Assembly: GCA_009869945.1 (NCBI GenBank)
Contig: WIXG01000188.1
Span: 62,001 to 126,000 of the forward strand
Direction: 5' to 3'
Source of the DNA: Mesaphorura yosii
Lineage: Eukaryota; Arthropoda; Collembola; Poduromorpha; Tullbergiidae
DNA: 64,000 nt
Numbering within the stretch: position 1 is the first letter of the stretch; every line of letters begins with the position of its first letter. The position numbers and the translations under genes were made by a program. Below, one piece after another: positions 1 through 11,200 of this stretch. The notes beneath the pieces were generated by a model. It was not told the DNA's origin and did not search any database. It saw only the letters and a list, made by a program, of their open reading frames with translations.

Positions 1-1366
1 TGAAAGTAGAAATATTCCTACGCAAAGTAGTATATACTTATGCAAGAGTATTCTTATGTAAAACGAATATTTCTCTTGCACGGAGAGAATGTTCCATAAA
101 ATTGTATTTATGCCATAGAGGATTATTTTCATGATCGAAAAAATGTTAACCCATTCTGTTCTGCCTACCCTAACACTATTTTGCATCTGGGCATCGCCTC
201 CAGGAAACGGTAGTTGTCCAGTCAAAAGCGCATAAAGTATAACTCCAAGTGACCAAATATCAGCAAGGCTGAAAACAAAAAACAAAAGAATATACTACAA
301 AGAATAATATTCAAGTAGGTAGTCGAGTGATGCATCAAATTCAAATTCTTTCAATTTGATACACGTTGAACTTACCGGCCATCATAGGGCTTGCCAGAGT
401 AGAGCTCTGGAGGGGCATAACTGTAAATGAGAAAATATAATCATAAGTTAACGAAAATTAATTGAAAATGCAAAAGGAAATTCTCGAAAGTCTCCAAGCT
501 GAATCAGATAATCAGGAACAACTGATTTTTAGAATTTACCTTCAGTACAACTATCACAAATATTCTCAAGCATTAATAGAAAAAGGAGCTTACGCATAGG
601 AGCCACAGGCGGTAGACAGTTTGTCAATTGCTTGATATCTTGAGCACAATCCAAAATCGATTAGTTTTATATTGTTATTGTGATCCAACAATATATTTTC
701 CTGCAATTAGAAAATTAGAATGTTGAAATTGGGTTCGTTTCAATTCAATAAATCAAATAAATCTAATAGGAACAGCTAGAGGTAGGGGTCAATTAAACTT
801 ACTGGCTTCAAGTCTCGATGTGTGATATTCTTATCGTGAAGATAAGCTATGCTCAGCATTACATCTATGAGGATTTTTCGAGCTTCTTGTTCGCTAAGCC
901 GATCTTTCGAAACTAGAAGATAAAACCATTTCTGGTTCATAAAAATTTCAACAAAGATCTAAAGATCTTGCCTTACCTAAGTAGTCAAACAGTTCCCCTC
1001 CTGGGCAATATTCCATAATCATGAAGATATATCTTTCGGTTTCACCTTGTTTAAATAGCTTACATATGTTTGGGTGATCGAGACTCTCTAAGGTCTTAAC
1101 TTCTTGCTGAATACGGTGCAGATCATCCTAATGTCAGAAAATCGAAGTCACATACTCAGAACATGCACTTTATTCAAGCACATGATTATTTAACTCACTT
1201 GAACATGCGGGTCGTGCTTGTCGACTAATTTGACAGCCACGATATCCCCGGTTTCTTTGTGGGAAGCTCGGTAAACTGTTCCAAATCCACCCTTGCCAAT
1301 TTTATGCTCGATGTTATAAAAGTCGGTTAAACCCTTAACTAGAGGGGAAGCAATACGCGTAGGCAT
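1..1366 (-). CDS. MELK: MELK-type Ser/Thr protein kinase, N-terminal part (gene runs off left edge)
   Basis: Protein kinase of the CAMK/AMPK-related group. Readable exons on the minus strand: 1366-1199, 1127-977, 912-803, 700-594, 420-376, and 268 to about 176; all the complete introns between them have GT-AG ends. The start ATG (1364-1366) gives MPTRIASPLVKGL, then a glycine loop GKGGFG (residues 24-29), VAVK with catalytic K46, helix-C E65, and a hinge with EYCPGGELFDYL. The catalytic loop is HRDLKPEN with D140, and DFG is at 158-160. LIDFGLC and the activation segment TACGSYAYAPPEL match MELK (human LIDFGLC, TCCGSLAYAAPEL), so T173 would be the autophosphorylation threonine. The usual APE reads PPE. 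The last visible exon has ADIWSLGVILYALL. The donor after DAQMQN is uncertain (AATA/GTGTTA or AGG/GTAGGC). The rest of the C-lobe, the UBA and KA1 regions lie outside. MELK family kinases act in mitosis and asymmetric division; another AMPK-related kinase is possible but less likely. Confidence 0.92.
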
Positions 1367-2396
1367 GATGAAGAGAATCCGTAGAATGTATCGATTGTTG
1401 GCGATCCTTCCACTACTACAGTGCCCAAATTACTTGCTGAACAAATGAAAATTGATTTAAAGGTGAAATGCAATTACAAAATTAGGACAGCTCTTTAAAT
1501 TCTAGAATCATGAATACGTACAAGTGTTCACTAGCAAGGAGTTAGATACAAATTATTACCAGTGAATTAATTTTTAATTACCTTAAACTTCTTAAACCAG
1601 GAACTGAACTTAAAACAAAACCGTCAATGGGCTCAAATGTCTTCACAATCAAGTCTATGAAGTGATAACCCAATCCAACAAATTGAGCACTTGAGTCTTT
1701 TTGACAAAACTGAATTCATAGAAACGTGCCGTTGACCGTTTAGGCCCACTCCTTTACACCATCAACTAATCTTTCTTTTCGTTCTCCAAAACCAACAGTC
1801 AAACGAACTGTGTACCATAAGCGAGAGTAAGCGAGGGCAGAAGCAGAATGTCAACACTCGGTTGCTTCCCTCCACTTTTGAATGAGCCGTGCACATGAAT
1901 GCACGCCTACCACAGACGTCTTCGCCAATAGTTGAGATTTGCAAACTGCCCGCAGTGCAAAATATGGACATGAAGCAATTATCAAACAGCAGCGCTAACA
2001 TTTGTTTTGAATTTGATAAACGACTGACCTGTTAAGTTTATTTATGTATTCCAAATTTGACATTCCATTCCGACATGAGGTCATAGGATGATAAGGCGTT
2101 AACGTTAACCCGTAATCCACCGTGAACGTAAATCAGGATTGAAACGACAGCACGGCAGATTCGGCACATGGCATTGGCATTTTGTCCAACTGAAGTAATC
2201 AGGGAATATTAATTGTGGTCGTGGTCAGATAGCAGGGTAAGGTTAGCTAAAATTAGTGCCTGACGCAAGCAGTTTTCATCTTTTGTGGCTGATTGTCTTG
2301 GCTAAATACCACTAACGAATCAAAAACACTCGAGAGAACACGCGAAGTTCTCAGGTAATTTCTTCAATTTCAGATTCAGCACCGTCCGCGATCACG
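1367..2396. promoter_or_regulatory. Divergent intergenic region between the kinase and ITPK1
   Basis: About 1.03 kb separates the two start codons, so the two genes are head to head and this stretch must hold the 5' UTRs and promoters of both. A TATCGATT near 1390-1397, just upstream of the kinase start, fits the WATCGATW core of the arthropod DRE promoter motif, but a single 8-mer is weak evidence. Around 2354-2372 a CAG/GTAATT followed closely by TTTCAATTTCAG resembles splice sites, so ITPK1 may have a 5' UTR intron whose donor lies further upstream. No convincing TATA box was found, and the open frames here look like chance. Confidence 0.5.
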
Positions 2397-4019
2397 ATGA
2401 CCTTACACATGCCAAAGAGGTTAGGATATTGGTTCAACGAGAAGAAGTTAAAGAAGCTTTCAATTCCTGAACTTGAAGACGCTCTGAGGTACACAAAACC
2501 CAGCGAATCTTTGATATACCTCTTACTAATTTGATGTATTTTCTGCTTGCAGGGCAGTAAACATCGAACCCGTAAAGGTACTTCACTGCTACGTCTGCTT
2601 TAATTTGCGCTAGTGGTTCAAATTCTTTATTTTATAGATAGACCTTTCAACTAATTTGGTGTCTCAAGGAATATTTGATGTCATCCTCCATAAATTAACC
2701 GATGTAATATCACAAGCTGACAACGAAGACAATGAGGTAGAGATTAACTTTATTGACACATGAACTGATCACTGTTCATATCATTCATATCGTTGGGTTA
2801 CTAATTTGGTACTGCTAGGCGAGGATACTTCTTGGAAACGTGAAAGAATACATAAAGCTTAATCCGGAAACTTTGATGCTGGATCAAATAGAATCCATCC
2901 GTGTGCTAACTGATCGCCTTAAAACGTACACTATTGCCGAAAACTGCCAATTTCATCTGAGAGGTATGTAAACAAAGTAATTTAGTTGGATATGCACAAT
3001 AATAACCCTGTACCTTTGTTGAATTATCAGATTCAAGAGATTTAGTATTCATTCCAACCTTCTTGGCTTTACAATCAGATTGCCTGGAAGAAAATACTAA
3101 GTTGCTGCGCATGTCCAAAGTTACTTTTCCAGTCGGTATGTGAAAATCCTAAGCTAATTTTTTCGCTCAGGAAAAGAATATCAACATTGCTATGTTTCGG
3201 CTTCCTTTAGTCTGCAAACCGATTGTGGCTCACGGCACGAAGGCACACCAGGCAAGTTCCAAACCACAGCTTGTTTTATCAGACCACAGCATAGTATATG
3301 GGTGGAACCACAATTTACTGTCATTGTCAAAATTTTTTATTTATTTGATTTCACAGATGACACTTGTTTTCAACGAAGAAGGATTACTCGACTGCTCATT
3401 CCCTTGTGTAGTTCAATCATTTGTGAATCATGAGGCAATTATTTATAAAATCTTTGCTATCGGGGATGAAAGTTTTGTGATAGAACGGCCTTCGATAATG
3501 AATTTGGTTTTACCGAAAGGTACAAATTATACCTGATCCAACACAAACTCTGCAAGCTAACATCATTAATCATTTGTAATTTCTCTGTTAATTTTCAGAC
3601 TTTCCGTCGATTCACTTCCACAGCGGTGACATTGAATCGGCTAATTTATCTATCAGACAAAGGATGTCAGCATTGGGAGTGACAATTCCTTCCTCTTCAG
3701 AGAAGTGCGCGATCTCTGAGCCTGATCACAAAATTTTACAAAGTATTTCTCAAACAATTGGCAAGGAATTTAGTATTAGTCTGTACGGAGTCGATGTAGT
3801 CATTGATTCGTCCACTCAAAAATACGCAATTGTTGATATTAACGTATTTCCAGGTAATATCAATAACATTAATAACATAAATCTTCCTTCGACTTCTAAA
3901 AGTAAAAAATGGTGGCTTGATTTGCAGCGTATTCTGGAGTGGAAGACTTTCCAAGGATCTTGGCTGAGTACATAAGGAAGCGCCTGGATTCACCGAACAT
4001 TCTTTCGCAATTGTCGTGA
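2397..4019 (+). CDS. ITPK1: Inositol-tetrakisphosphate 1-kinase / inositol 1,3,4-trisphosphate 5/6-kinase, nine exons
   Basis: ATP-grasp kinase of cytosolic inositol phosphate metabolism; it phosphorylates Ins(1,3,4)P3 and Ins(3,4,5,6)P4. Exons: 2397-2488, 2553-2577, 2638-2736, 2819-2963, 3079-3135, 3211-3251, 3357-3519, 3599-3853, 3928-4019. They join in frame to 322 aa, somewhat shorter than human ITPK1. The start MTLHMPKRLGYWFNEKKLKK matches the human RVGYWLSEKKIKK N-terminus. DVILHKLTDVI (about 54-64), the nucleotide/substrate segment IVAHGTKAHQM (144-154), and PCVVQSFVNHEAIIYKIF are all family hallmarks. D273, D287 and N289 align with the human Mg ligands D281, D295 and N297, with identical spacing. 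ATG 2397 was chosen because it opens the frame just before the conserved block; M5 is an alternative start. All introns are GT-AG except 3252-3356, which starts GCAAGT. It appears intact and functional. Confidence 0.95.
3252..3356 (+). other. GC-AG intron of ITPK1, in-frame and stop-free
   Basis: The exon ends CACCAG and the intron begins GCAAGT, the standard context of the rare GC donor class. It ends TTGATTTCACAG. It is 105 nt, divisible by three, with no stop in the ITPK1 frame. Retention would insert 35 residues between Q153 and M154. Splicing it out restores the conserved HGTKAHQ-MTLVF junction (human HGTNSHE-MAIVF), so removal is the expected outcome. Confidence 0.85.
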
Positions 4020-4290
4020 TTCCGAGTATTCCAAGAGGAAGATTATTTTTCTAGTCCGTAGATTACTTTGTATGCGAGATCAGGAACTTTTTGTCTGAAA
4101 TCAGCAATCAGCGAAGCCTTTTGTGATATATCTTAGTGGTAGTAAAATCAATTAGAATCAATGATTGGTAGACTTTTAGTAAATGCTACTACTACCATCT
4201 AAAATGTCCTGTATGCCTGATGATCACGGATAATCTGGTTTGCTAATAGTTCTTATCGAATTGCGCGGACTTTGCATGAAGCATGAAGCA

Positions 4291-4296
4291 AATAAA
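4291..4296 (+). terminator. AATAAA poly(A) signal of ITPK1
   Basis: AATAAA lies 272 nt after the ITPK1 stop codon, in an AT-rich 3' UTR context. Nothing coding was recognised between 4020 and 4290, which is taken as the 3' UTR. Confidence 0.65.
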
Positions 4297-4363
4297 AATG
4301 TTTTATGAAAAAAATACACCGTCCTTTACTTTTGTGCTCGATGTTTCTCGCTCAAATCTGTAG

Positions 4364-4917
4364 ATGGATTGTCAACTCTTCTTGAGAAAGGCGAATGTCT
4401 TCTACCTGACAAGATAACATCACTTTGGACCGACGAAGCAGATATTTTCTGTCAACTGACCGACCGCATTCTCCAAGAATTGTGCGTGCACTAAACACAA
4501 AGAGCAAAATGACGCTAAATCGTTACTTCCAAGTAGAAGATCAAGGGAACAAATGCATTGACAATTTTTATATTCATTTACCGGTGTTGGAGTGAGCATT
4601 AATTAAATCTCGTTAATAAACTTTTCCACTTCATTAAAACCCGGACTTACAAAATGAGGACTCCTCATTGAAAAGGGTTGGGATCTACCATTCTTAAATT
4701 AAGTTTTGAGATCCCACATTTTTTAGTTTACTCACATGAAAATATGTTTTTGCAGATTAAACACTGGAGAAAATGTTAACGCGGCCTGTGAACATTATAA
4801 TTGACATGAGTACTTGACAAACTTTGGTTTCAGAAACGTAGCGATCATATCGTTCTCAAGCCTCTACACCAAAACATACAGAAGGAACTTACCAGAGAGT
4901 CTTCATTTTTGAAATAA
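4364..4917 (+). other. Unassigned plus-strand open fragments: possible small gene, gene relic or alternative 3' exons
   Basis: Several coding-like stretches with splice signals follow ITPK1. (1) After TCTGTAG, 4364-4494 reads GLSTLLEKGECLLPDKITSL and continues amphipathically to LTDRILQELCVH, then TAA. (2) One frame over, 4485-4591 reads through MTLNRYFQVEDQG to LPVLE and meets a GTGAGC donor at 4592. (3) An acceptor TTTTTGCAG at 4747-4755 gives a phase-consistent continuation LNTGENVNAACEHYN and stop at 4802-4804. (4) After GGTTTCAG, 4834-4917 is open as KRSDHIVLKPLHQNIQKEL and on to TAA. Parts 1 and 2 are in different frames with no intron possible between them, which suggests a decayed gene, unless a splice was missed. 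The acceptor at 4364 has the same phase as the ITPK1 exon 8 donor, so an alternative ITPK1 C-terminus is formally possible. I do not recognise the protein. Confidence 0.3.
4615..4620 (+). terminator. AATAAA poly(A)-like signal
   Basis: AATAAA in CGTTAATAAACTTTTCC, just downstream of the unassigned plus-strand open fragments. It could serve a longer ITPK1 3' UTR or the unassigned transcript. A second AATAAA lies at 5079-5084. Hexamers like this are frequent by chance in AT-rich DNA. Confidence 0.25.
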
Positions 4918-5298
4918 AAGCTGAGGTTTTGAATGGCGAATCCGCCAGTAGTATTGAGCAAGGGGTTGAGCAAAGTATTTTATATCCCGAATTGTGGACA
5001 GCGAAATGAGCCTGATGAATAATCAGGCTTCCAAATTGTAACCCAGAGTTCAAATTAGGACTTTTCACACCTTCGACCAATAAACACAAGCTAAAAATAG
5101 AGCATCAGGAACTGTTAATACGTGGCCAACTTCTCTAAATATACTTTTCGCACTTCCACGCTTCCTTGCTGCCTGCCTTTGAAAGAATACTCCAGCATTT
5201 TTACTTACTTCGTGACACAATTTTCTTTTTGACGATTCCATTGTAATCATGTCTGCGCAAAGCATGGAACTGATGGCATTATAGAACGTAAATTGCAC
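4889..5298 (-). other. Possible minus-strand exons with consensus donors, unassigned
   Basis: On the minus strand an ATG-led segment reads MITMESSKRKLCHE and then meets a perfect donor GTAAGT (about 5207-5202). A good acceptor CTCTATTTTTAG ends near 5092, and a second perfect donor CTCTG/GTAAGT sits near 4890, preceded by a possible start ATGAAGACTCTC. Joining the first donor to that acceptor stops after about 11 codons, and no frame gave a recognisable protein, so these may be non-coding exons, an unknown short gene or chance. The same DNA also carries plus-strand open fragments. Confidence 0.2.
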
Positions 5299-8200
5299 AA
5301 AATGAGAACGTCGAGAATCGAATTAAAAAGCAAAGAATGTTTAAAATGTGGGGTCAACAGTAAAAGAGATAGCACAATCCCGAAAAGTAGTCCTATTTAA
5401 GTCGTTGCCTAAGATGTAAGTACAAGGCAAGCGTAAGTTTCGAAAAGACTAATTTAGAAAGGAATGCGCAATTCTCTAAATAAATTTTCATAGCAGGTGT
5501 CAAAATGTGTGTGAAAGGGGAAAGCGAGACTCAACCATTCAACTCATCCAAAGCTTTGGGTTCCTGTTCTCTGTGTTCAGACTTTATGCATAAATATAGG
5601 CAGGGTCAGGTTTAAAGCGCTTCAAACAGTTTATAGAATGCCACTTGTCATCTTACAACAATTTATGAGATTCGTTTCATTTCATGTCAGCAGTTCGTAT
5701 TTACATTTTCTAAATTCGGCGCGGACACAAAAACACATCTTGGCACTCGAACGAGTGACTTCAATCCATTTCATTCAAGTGATCGGTTATTTGAATGTTT
5801 TCCCTACGCCAAAACAAGCTAAGCTATTCTGTTTACATGCAAGAAATCGTCACCTTGTGCAGTCTTTATCAGCACAATCTTTTTTTGCAAGCCCACCAAA
5901 ATTGCAGGTGGAATCACCCTCAGGCTTGGTTTACTCACATCATACTCAATCATGTGCATATTTAAGGAGATCTGCCTGCCTAATCAAGTGAATCATTTTG
6001 ATAGATCTCTCTTAAAAGGTGAGTTACTGCCGCAGTGCTGGCAGCACACCTGTGATCCTCATCTTCCCCGTCTGGATCTCTGTCCGATGCGATGAGCGTA
6101 CGCTGAGCGGCTGCTGCTTGTACGAGTAATGAATTGGTTTTTCAGCTGCAGACCCCAAATATCAGCCAAGAACCAACCCTCTTCTCTGCATACGTACCGT
6201 GTCATGCTCTCGCGTTATTATCATGCTAGCCATAACACACCTGCTGCTGCCCATTTTGATTTCTCTCCATTGTTGTCCCTCAACCGTACGTACCTGTCTC
6301 TCAATTGGATTATTGTAGTCAAAGAACTTGCCTGCGTTTTACCCATTTGGTATTATTGCGGGCACAGTACTAAAAACTATGTTACCTGAAATTCTCACCC
6401 CTTCACGACTGCCAATGCCAACTTACCTGCTGTATGTTAAATCGAATATGCCTTGGTGATTTTACCTGACTAGACTAATGCTAATGGTGTTGCATTCTTC
6501 TGCTTGCCAGTTGATATAATGTATCCCCAAATCTTTACTCTACTACAATACGATTCGAACAAACTGATCTCATGAACATAACACTAAAATGCTATACAAC
6601 TTGTAGTTTGAATTGGTTTCTTTAACCGTTGATGGTCTGTACACAGGTATTCTGACTCGAGTTTGTACAATCTTAGTTTGAGCAAACAGCTTACACGGTC
6701 AACATACTCAGCTATGTGTCCGGGTGCAAATGTGCAGTAAAAGTGCACATTCTCATTTAAATTTATGTGGAACGGAGTGCGAAACTTCTTGCACAAGTGT
6801 CCAATTCTTCAAGTGAAAGTTAGTGTGGTCTGAATCCATAGTTTAAGTGATATTTCAAAATTCTAGAATTCAAGTTCAAGAAGAGAATCTTTCAGAGTCC
6901 AGAGCAGAGAATTTCCCGAAATTCGCAATCACAGGCATCAGTTTACGAAGTTATTGAAACTTTGACTTCTGTCAACGAAACAGTGTCATAACTTCCGTGG
7001 CCAGCTCCAGTTCGAGTTTGAGAATGAGAAAGTGCCTGTCCTGTGATGGTTGAACTCGAAAATGTAAATGTATGATAGCTGTGAATCGTCCGGCAGTATT
7101 TAATGCTAACATACATTTGCATATTTAATTGAAGCAACTGCTGACCATTGCTGATGTTTGTTTATGCAGACTCAAAGTCAACAATACAGAGAAAGGAAAA
7201 CATGGACAGAAATTTCCTGATTGTGACTGACAATAATTGTTTAAATAATTCACGTGTAGTAATTGTAAGTATTTGAGGTCAAACCTTCATTAGGTTTAAA
7301 ATAAACGTGCACCGCTCGGTGAGACAATTAATGCTTTACCAGCATTTCCGGAAGTCGCAAGTGCGGAACATCTCCCCGTGAATGCCGTATCACGCTTCAC
7401 GCATGCGTTAATCCTTCTTACGCACTTTTCATGTGGGATGTGGTAAAGGTCCTCCACACACCACACATCGAACACCGAACTTCGAATGTGGAGCCAGATC
7501 AAATGACAACTGTTATGAATCACTCCTACACATTTTAAATGAATGTTTGCTGAAACATTATCGTTCAAAAGTTCACATTTGCGTTTACCAAAGAGTAAAC
7601 ACTGATTAGAGAATTTGTCATCGCATTCGCTTGTAGCGTTGACTCGTTGCCGGCGCGGAACTACAATACAATACACTGGCGTATGTGACCAATTGCTCCT
7701 GTAGCCCTTGGCAAGTGAAATCTTGAGTATTACTACGGTTTAGAGAACTGTTATCAGCAAACTACGACAAATAGTGCTACAAGTGTTCCATTTGTCCCCG
7801 CTCATGTTTGACTACAACTTCTTCAGAAATCAACAAATCCGCATCGTCGCGAGTCTTGAGATTAGTTCTGCGTGCTTTACAGTGCCGTGTTCTGATTTCT
7901 ATTTTCGTTGAGTCCCATGCAGCAGCAGTAATAATTGTTATGACTTGCTCCTCGCGTCGTGGATAAAAGAGCAATTCAAAGCTTTTCACATATATTCTCA
8001 ATTCTGAAAAGTAAGCGTACACAATAGCATATGCTTTATTGTTTAGTTCGACGAAAGCCAAAGCAAACCGAAGAAGTGTAAACGAAAAAGTAATTAGTTG
8101 ACATTTGAATAGGGCTTGGAACGAAATACGGCGGAGCTCTTATCCATCTTAGCACCAAGTAAGCGAGAATTAGCAGAAACGCGGCCGGCAAACTGAAAGT

Positions 8201-11200
8201 TCTGATTCTGATCTGTCATCGTAATTTGTGCTTTGTAAAGATTCTGTTTTGTCATTTGAGCAGGAATTTTTCTCAGTAACGAGTTTATTTGCCTTTCATT
8301 GCACAAATCTCACCTCCCGTTCCGTGCAGTTCAGACTTTATGCGGTAGTGTGGCTATTTTATGAGGTTTGTTTTCAGATTGTAATAAAATTCTGTCAGAA
8401 CATTTCTATAAATGAGATACAGTTGTTCATACCAAAATCCTAAATCAGATCACTCGACTTCAGTAGAGTGTTCGCGCAACCAAGAATTGTCCCTGTGCTT
8501 GTGCCTGATCTCGTGGAATTATTGGCTCTTGTGCGAAACTCAAAAGAATTATATTAAACTGCGATTTCATCGAGCAAAACACGTGAAAATTCTCTTTGGA
8601 TTCTCGACGCTTCGGCGGGAAGTCAACCTTCAAGCTGGTAAGATTCGTTATTCGGAGTCTGTTACATTAGTTTTTGATAGTCTATGACTTCTTTTTACAA
8701 CTCCAAAAACGCAGCCTTTCAGATGAATTCTAACCTGTACTATGTAATAATGTAATGTCTCAGTTTGAGGTCTTTGGTATTAAGAGACCGCTCATTGAAT
8801 TTGTCAGCCGTCCTGTTTCATTTCACGACATACCAAATATTTCCACTAACCCAAACAAGCCCTTGTCTAATCTGTCCATTTTAAGCTCAAAATTTTGCAT
8901 TACAAGTAATGAGCACAAGGCGTAGACTTTTGTTCTTAAAGTTCTGCTCCACTTTTCACAAATTCATATTTGCTTAATATTTACACACCTTGTTACCTAC
9001 TTCCACTCGAGTTGTTCATTTCTCCTGGTCCTCCGCCAGCATGAGCATCCATGAAGTCTGTGTTTATGAAGTTTGTTTAAATCCATAAACTCAAAGTACA
9101 ATGAACAGCAGAACATCGTCGGCATCTGCGTCTGTGGCAATATCAATTATTTCAACCCGATTACGCATTTAGGCTTTGGAAATTAAAATTCGCGTAGCAG
9201 TTCTGCAACTGTGCACATTTCATAATTTACAGCCTACGTACCATAATTCTTGCCAATTCAGGAAACAACTCGTAAATAATTTCCAATGTGTACATGAAAA
9301 TCATCTTAAAAAGTTTCATAATAAAATTCGCTTGCCGAGATCTCTACTATTTTTCCCTCAGCGAGAAATTAAGAGTTTTACGTCTCAATTTTCTGTGAAC
9401 TCTTATCGCAACTTTTGACTTGACGCCATGTTGTAGTAGTAATAAATTATAATTACTCTGATTCACATGTAAATGCGCTGCACGAATAGTACGAGAGCGC
9501 GGACAGGAAGGAAAACAGACGGGAATATTTAGAAGCGTGCTCCCCTTGTGGATTGCGATTTATCGCTCAATGTTCGACTCGACCCGTGGGACAGTCAAAA
9601 GTGAACGCTTCCTGACGAGTTGATTCGTATCGAGTAAATTTTCCTTCTCGGCTGTAGAACATGTCTTACCTTATCTGCACAAAATCAAAATTAAATGCAT
9701 ATCAAGATGGAGATGCGATGATTCAAAGGATGCACGATGCGCCGCATAGAATAAATTGCATCGAACTGCACTGCATTGCAGATGAAGCCAGCCACCTGCA
9801 GCCAGGTGCCTCGAGGTGTTTATATTGGCCAAACCAACGTACCTTGCTTGAGAGTCGCTCTCATCGTGATTCATGAATACGATTAAATTATCTCGCATTG
9901 AATATTGAATTAATTTTGTGAAGTTGAATAAATGTGCACGTAATCAGACGACCGCACACAGGAATCGGCGTCGGCAAGTGGCAAACCAAGGTAATATGTC
10001 TGTTGGTGATTCACGACTCATGAAATATGTCTCCGTCTGTCTGCATTTGCATTCGCAACGAAGAGGTTTGAATGGAAAACTTGAACTGAGCTAAGGGAGA
10101 TGTGCATTGATTAAATTCGAGAGGTATGTGATTCATAACAAAGACGGGCGGACAGCAACTTTGCTTCTGATCTGACATTAATGCAGTAGATCACAAATGA
10201 ATTCAAATGTGAATGCACTACAAACACAATTATGCAAGGCACGGCTTGTTCACCCAGTTCAACAATTTTCAAGAGAAAGACTGTATTTGTACGCACTGAT
10301 ACCACGGTGCCGGTGTCTCTACATTTCGCCGCATCGTGCGCTTTGTCGTGCGGTCTCTTTTTCAATATCAACGACTGCCGACGACTTTTATTGGCAACAA
10401 TATGCTCTTCCTACTGGCTTTTGTGAGTTTTTACAAGTTTGACATGATTTTCTTTTCAGTACATAATTTAAACTGTAAAGTACGAACTGCTGAATATTGC
10501 AATCTGCAAACAAGTCACAACAATTTCCTTTTGATTTAAAGTAGCTTGAGGTTACTACCCTACAAATGCAAGTACCAGCTCCTTAATTGTTTTTAAGGTT
10601 GTTTTACTCAGCAGCATGTTTTATGGATGCATTCATGACACGCCGAATTTGAAGCTGAATCAAATAATCAAGATTACTTCAATGCTGCATTTGTCTGTCG
10701 TTGCTTCAATAATCCACATTCTGAAAGTCAAATGAGACGCGCTGTTTGGCTCTGGGCCTAGGTGAAATTCCAAACACCGAAATTTTATGATCTGGAAAAT
10801 ATTTCAGTTCATTAGCATAAAATTGTGCGTACAATTTGTCGGTGGGCTGTTCATTATGCTTAAAAGCCGCAGCAAGAAGCGTCAGGCAAGCAATGAAAAC
10901 GGAATGTGGGTCTTCCCAACTAAAAAAAATAAGTAGTACATCGTAAACAATGCAAAGATGTCAAATCAATCATTCTTAACCATAATGAAAAGCATTACAC
11001 ACATCCTTGTATCTATATGAACAATAATAGAATTTATTTTACGGCGCATTGCTACAAGCTAATGCAATGTTGGCTTGTATCATCGTGAGATAACGAGAAG
11101 TGCATAAAATCCAAGTTCAACATCTGAGCGCAACAGTGGGCTGGCAGCTGCTGAATTCTTCGTGTGCTGTGCGTGCAGTATGTAATATGGCATTCGATTG

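Noticed and set aside
7296-7676. 126-codon minus-strand ORF
   Set aside because: Cys- and His-scattered sequence without spacing typical of zinc fingers, no splice context.
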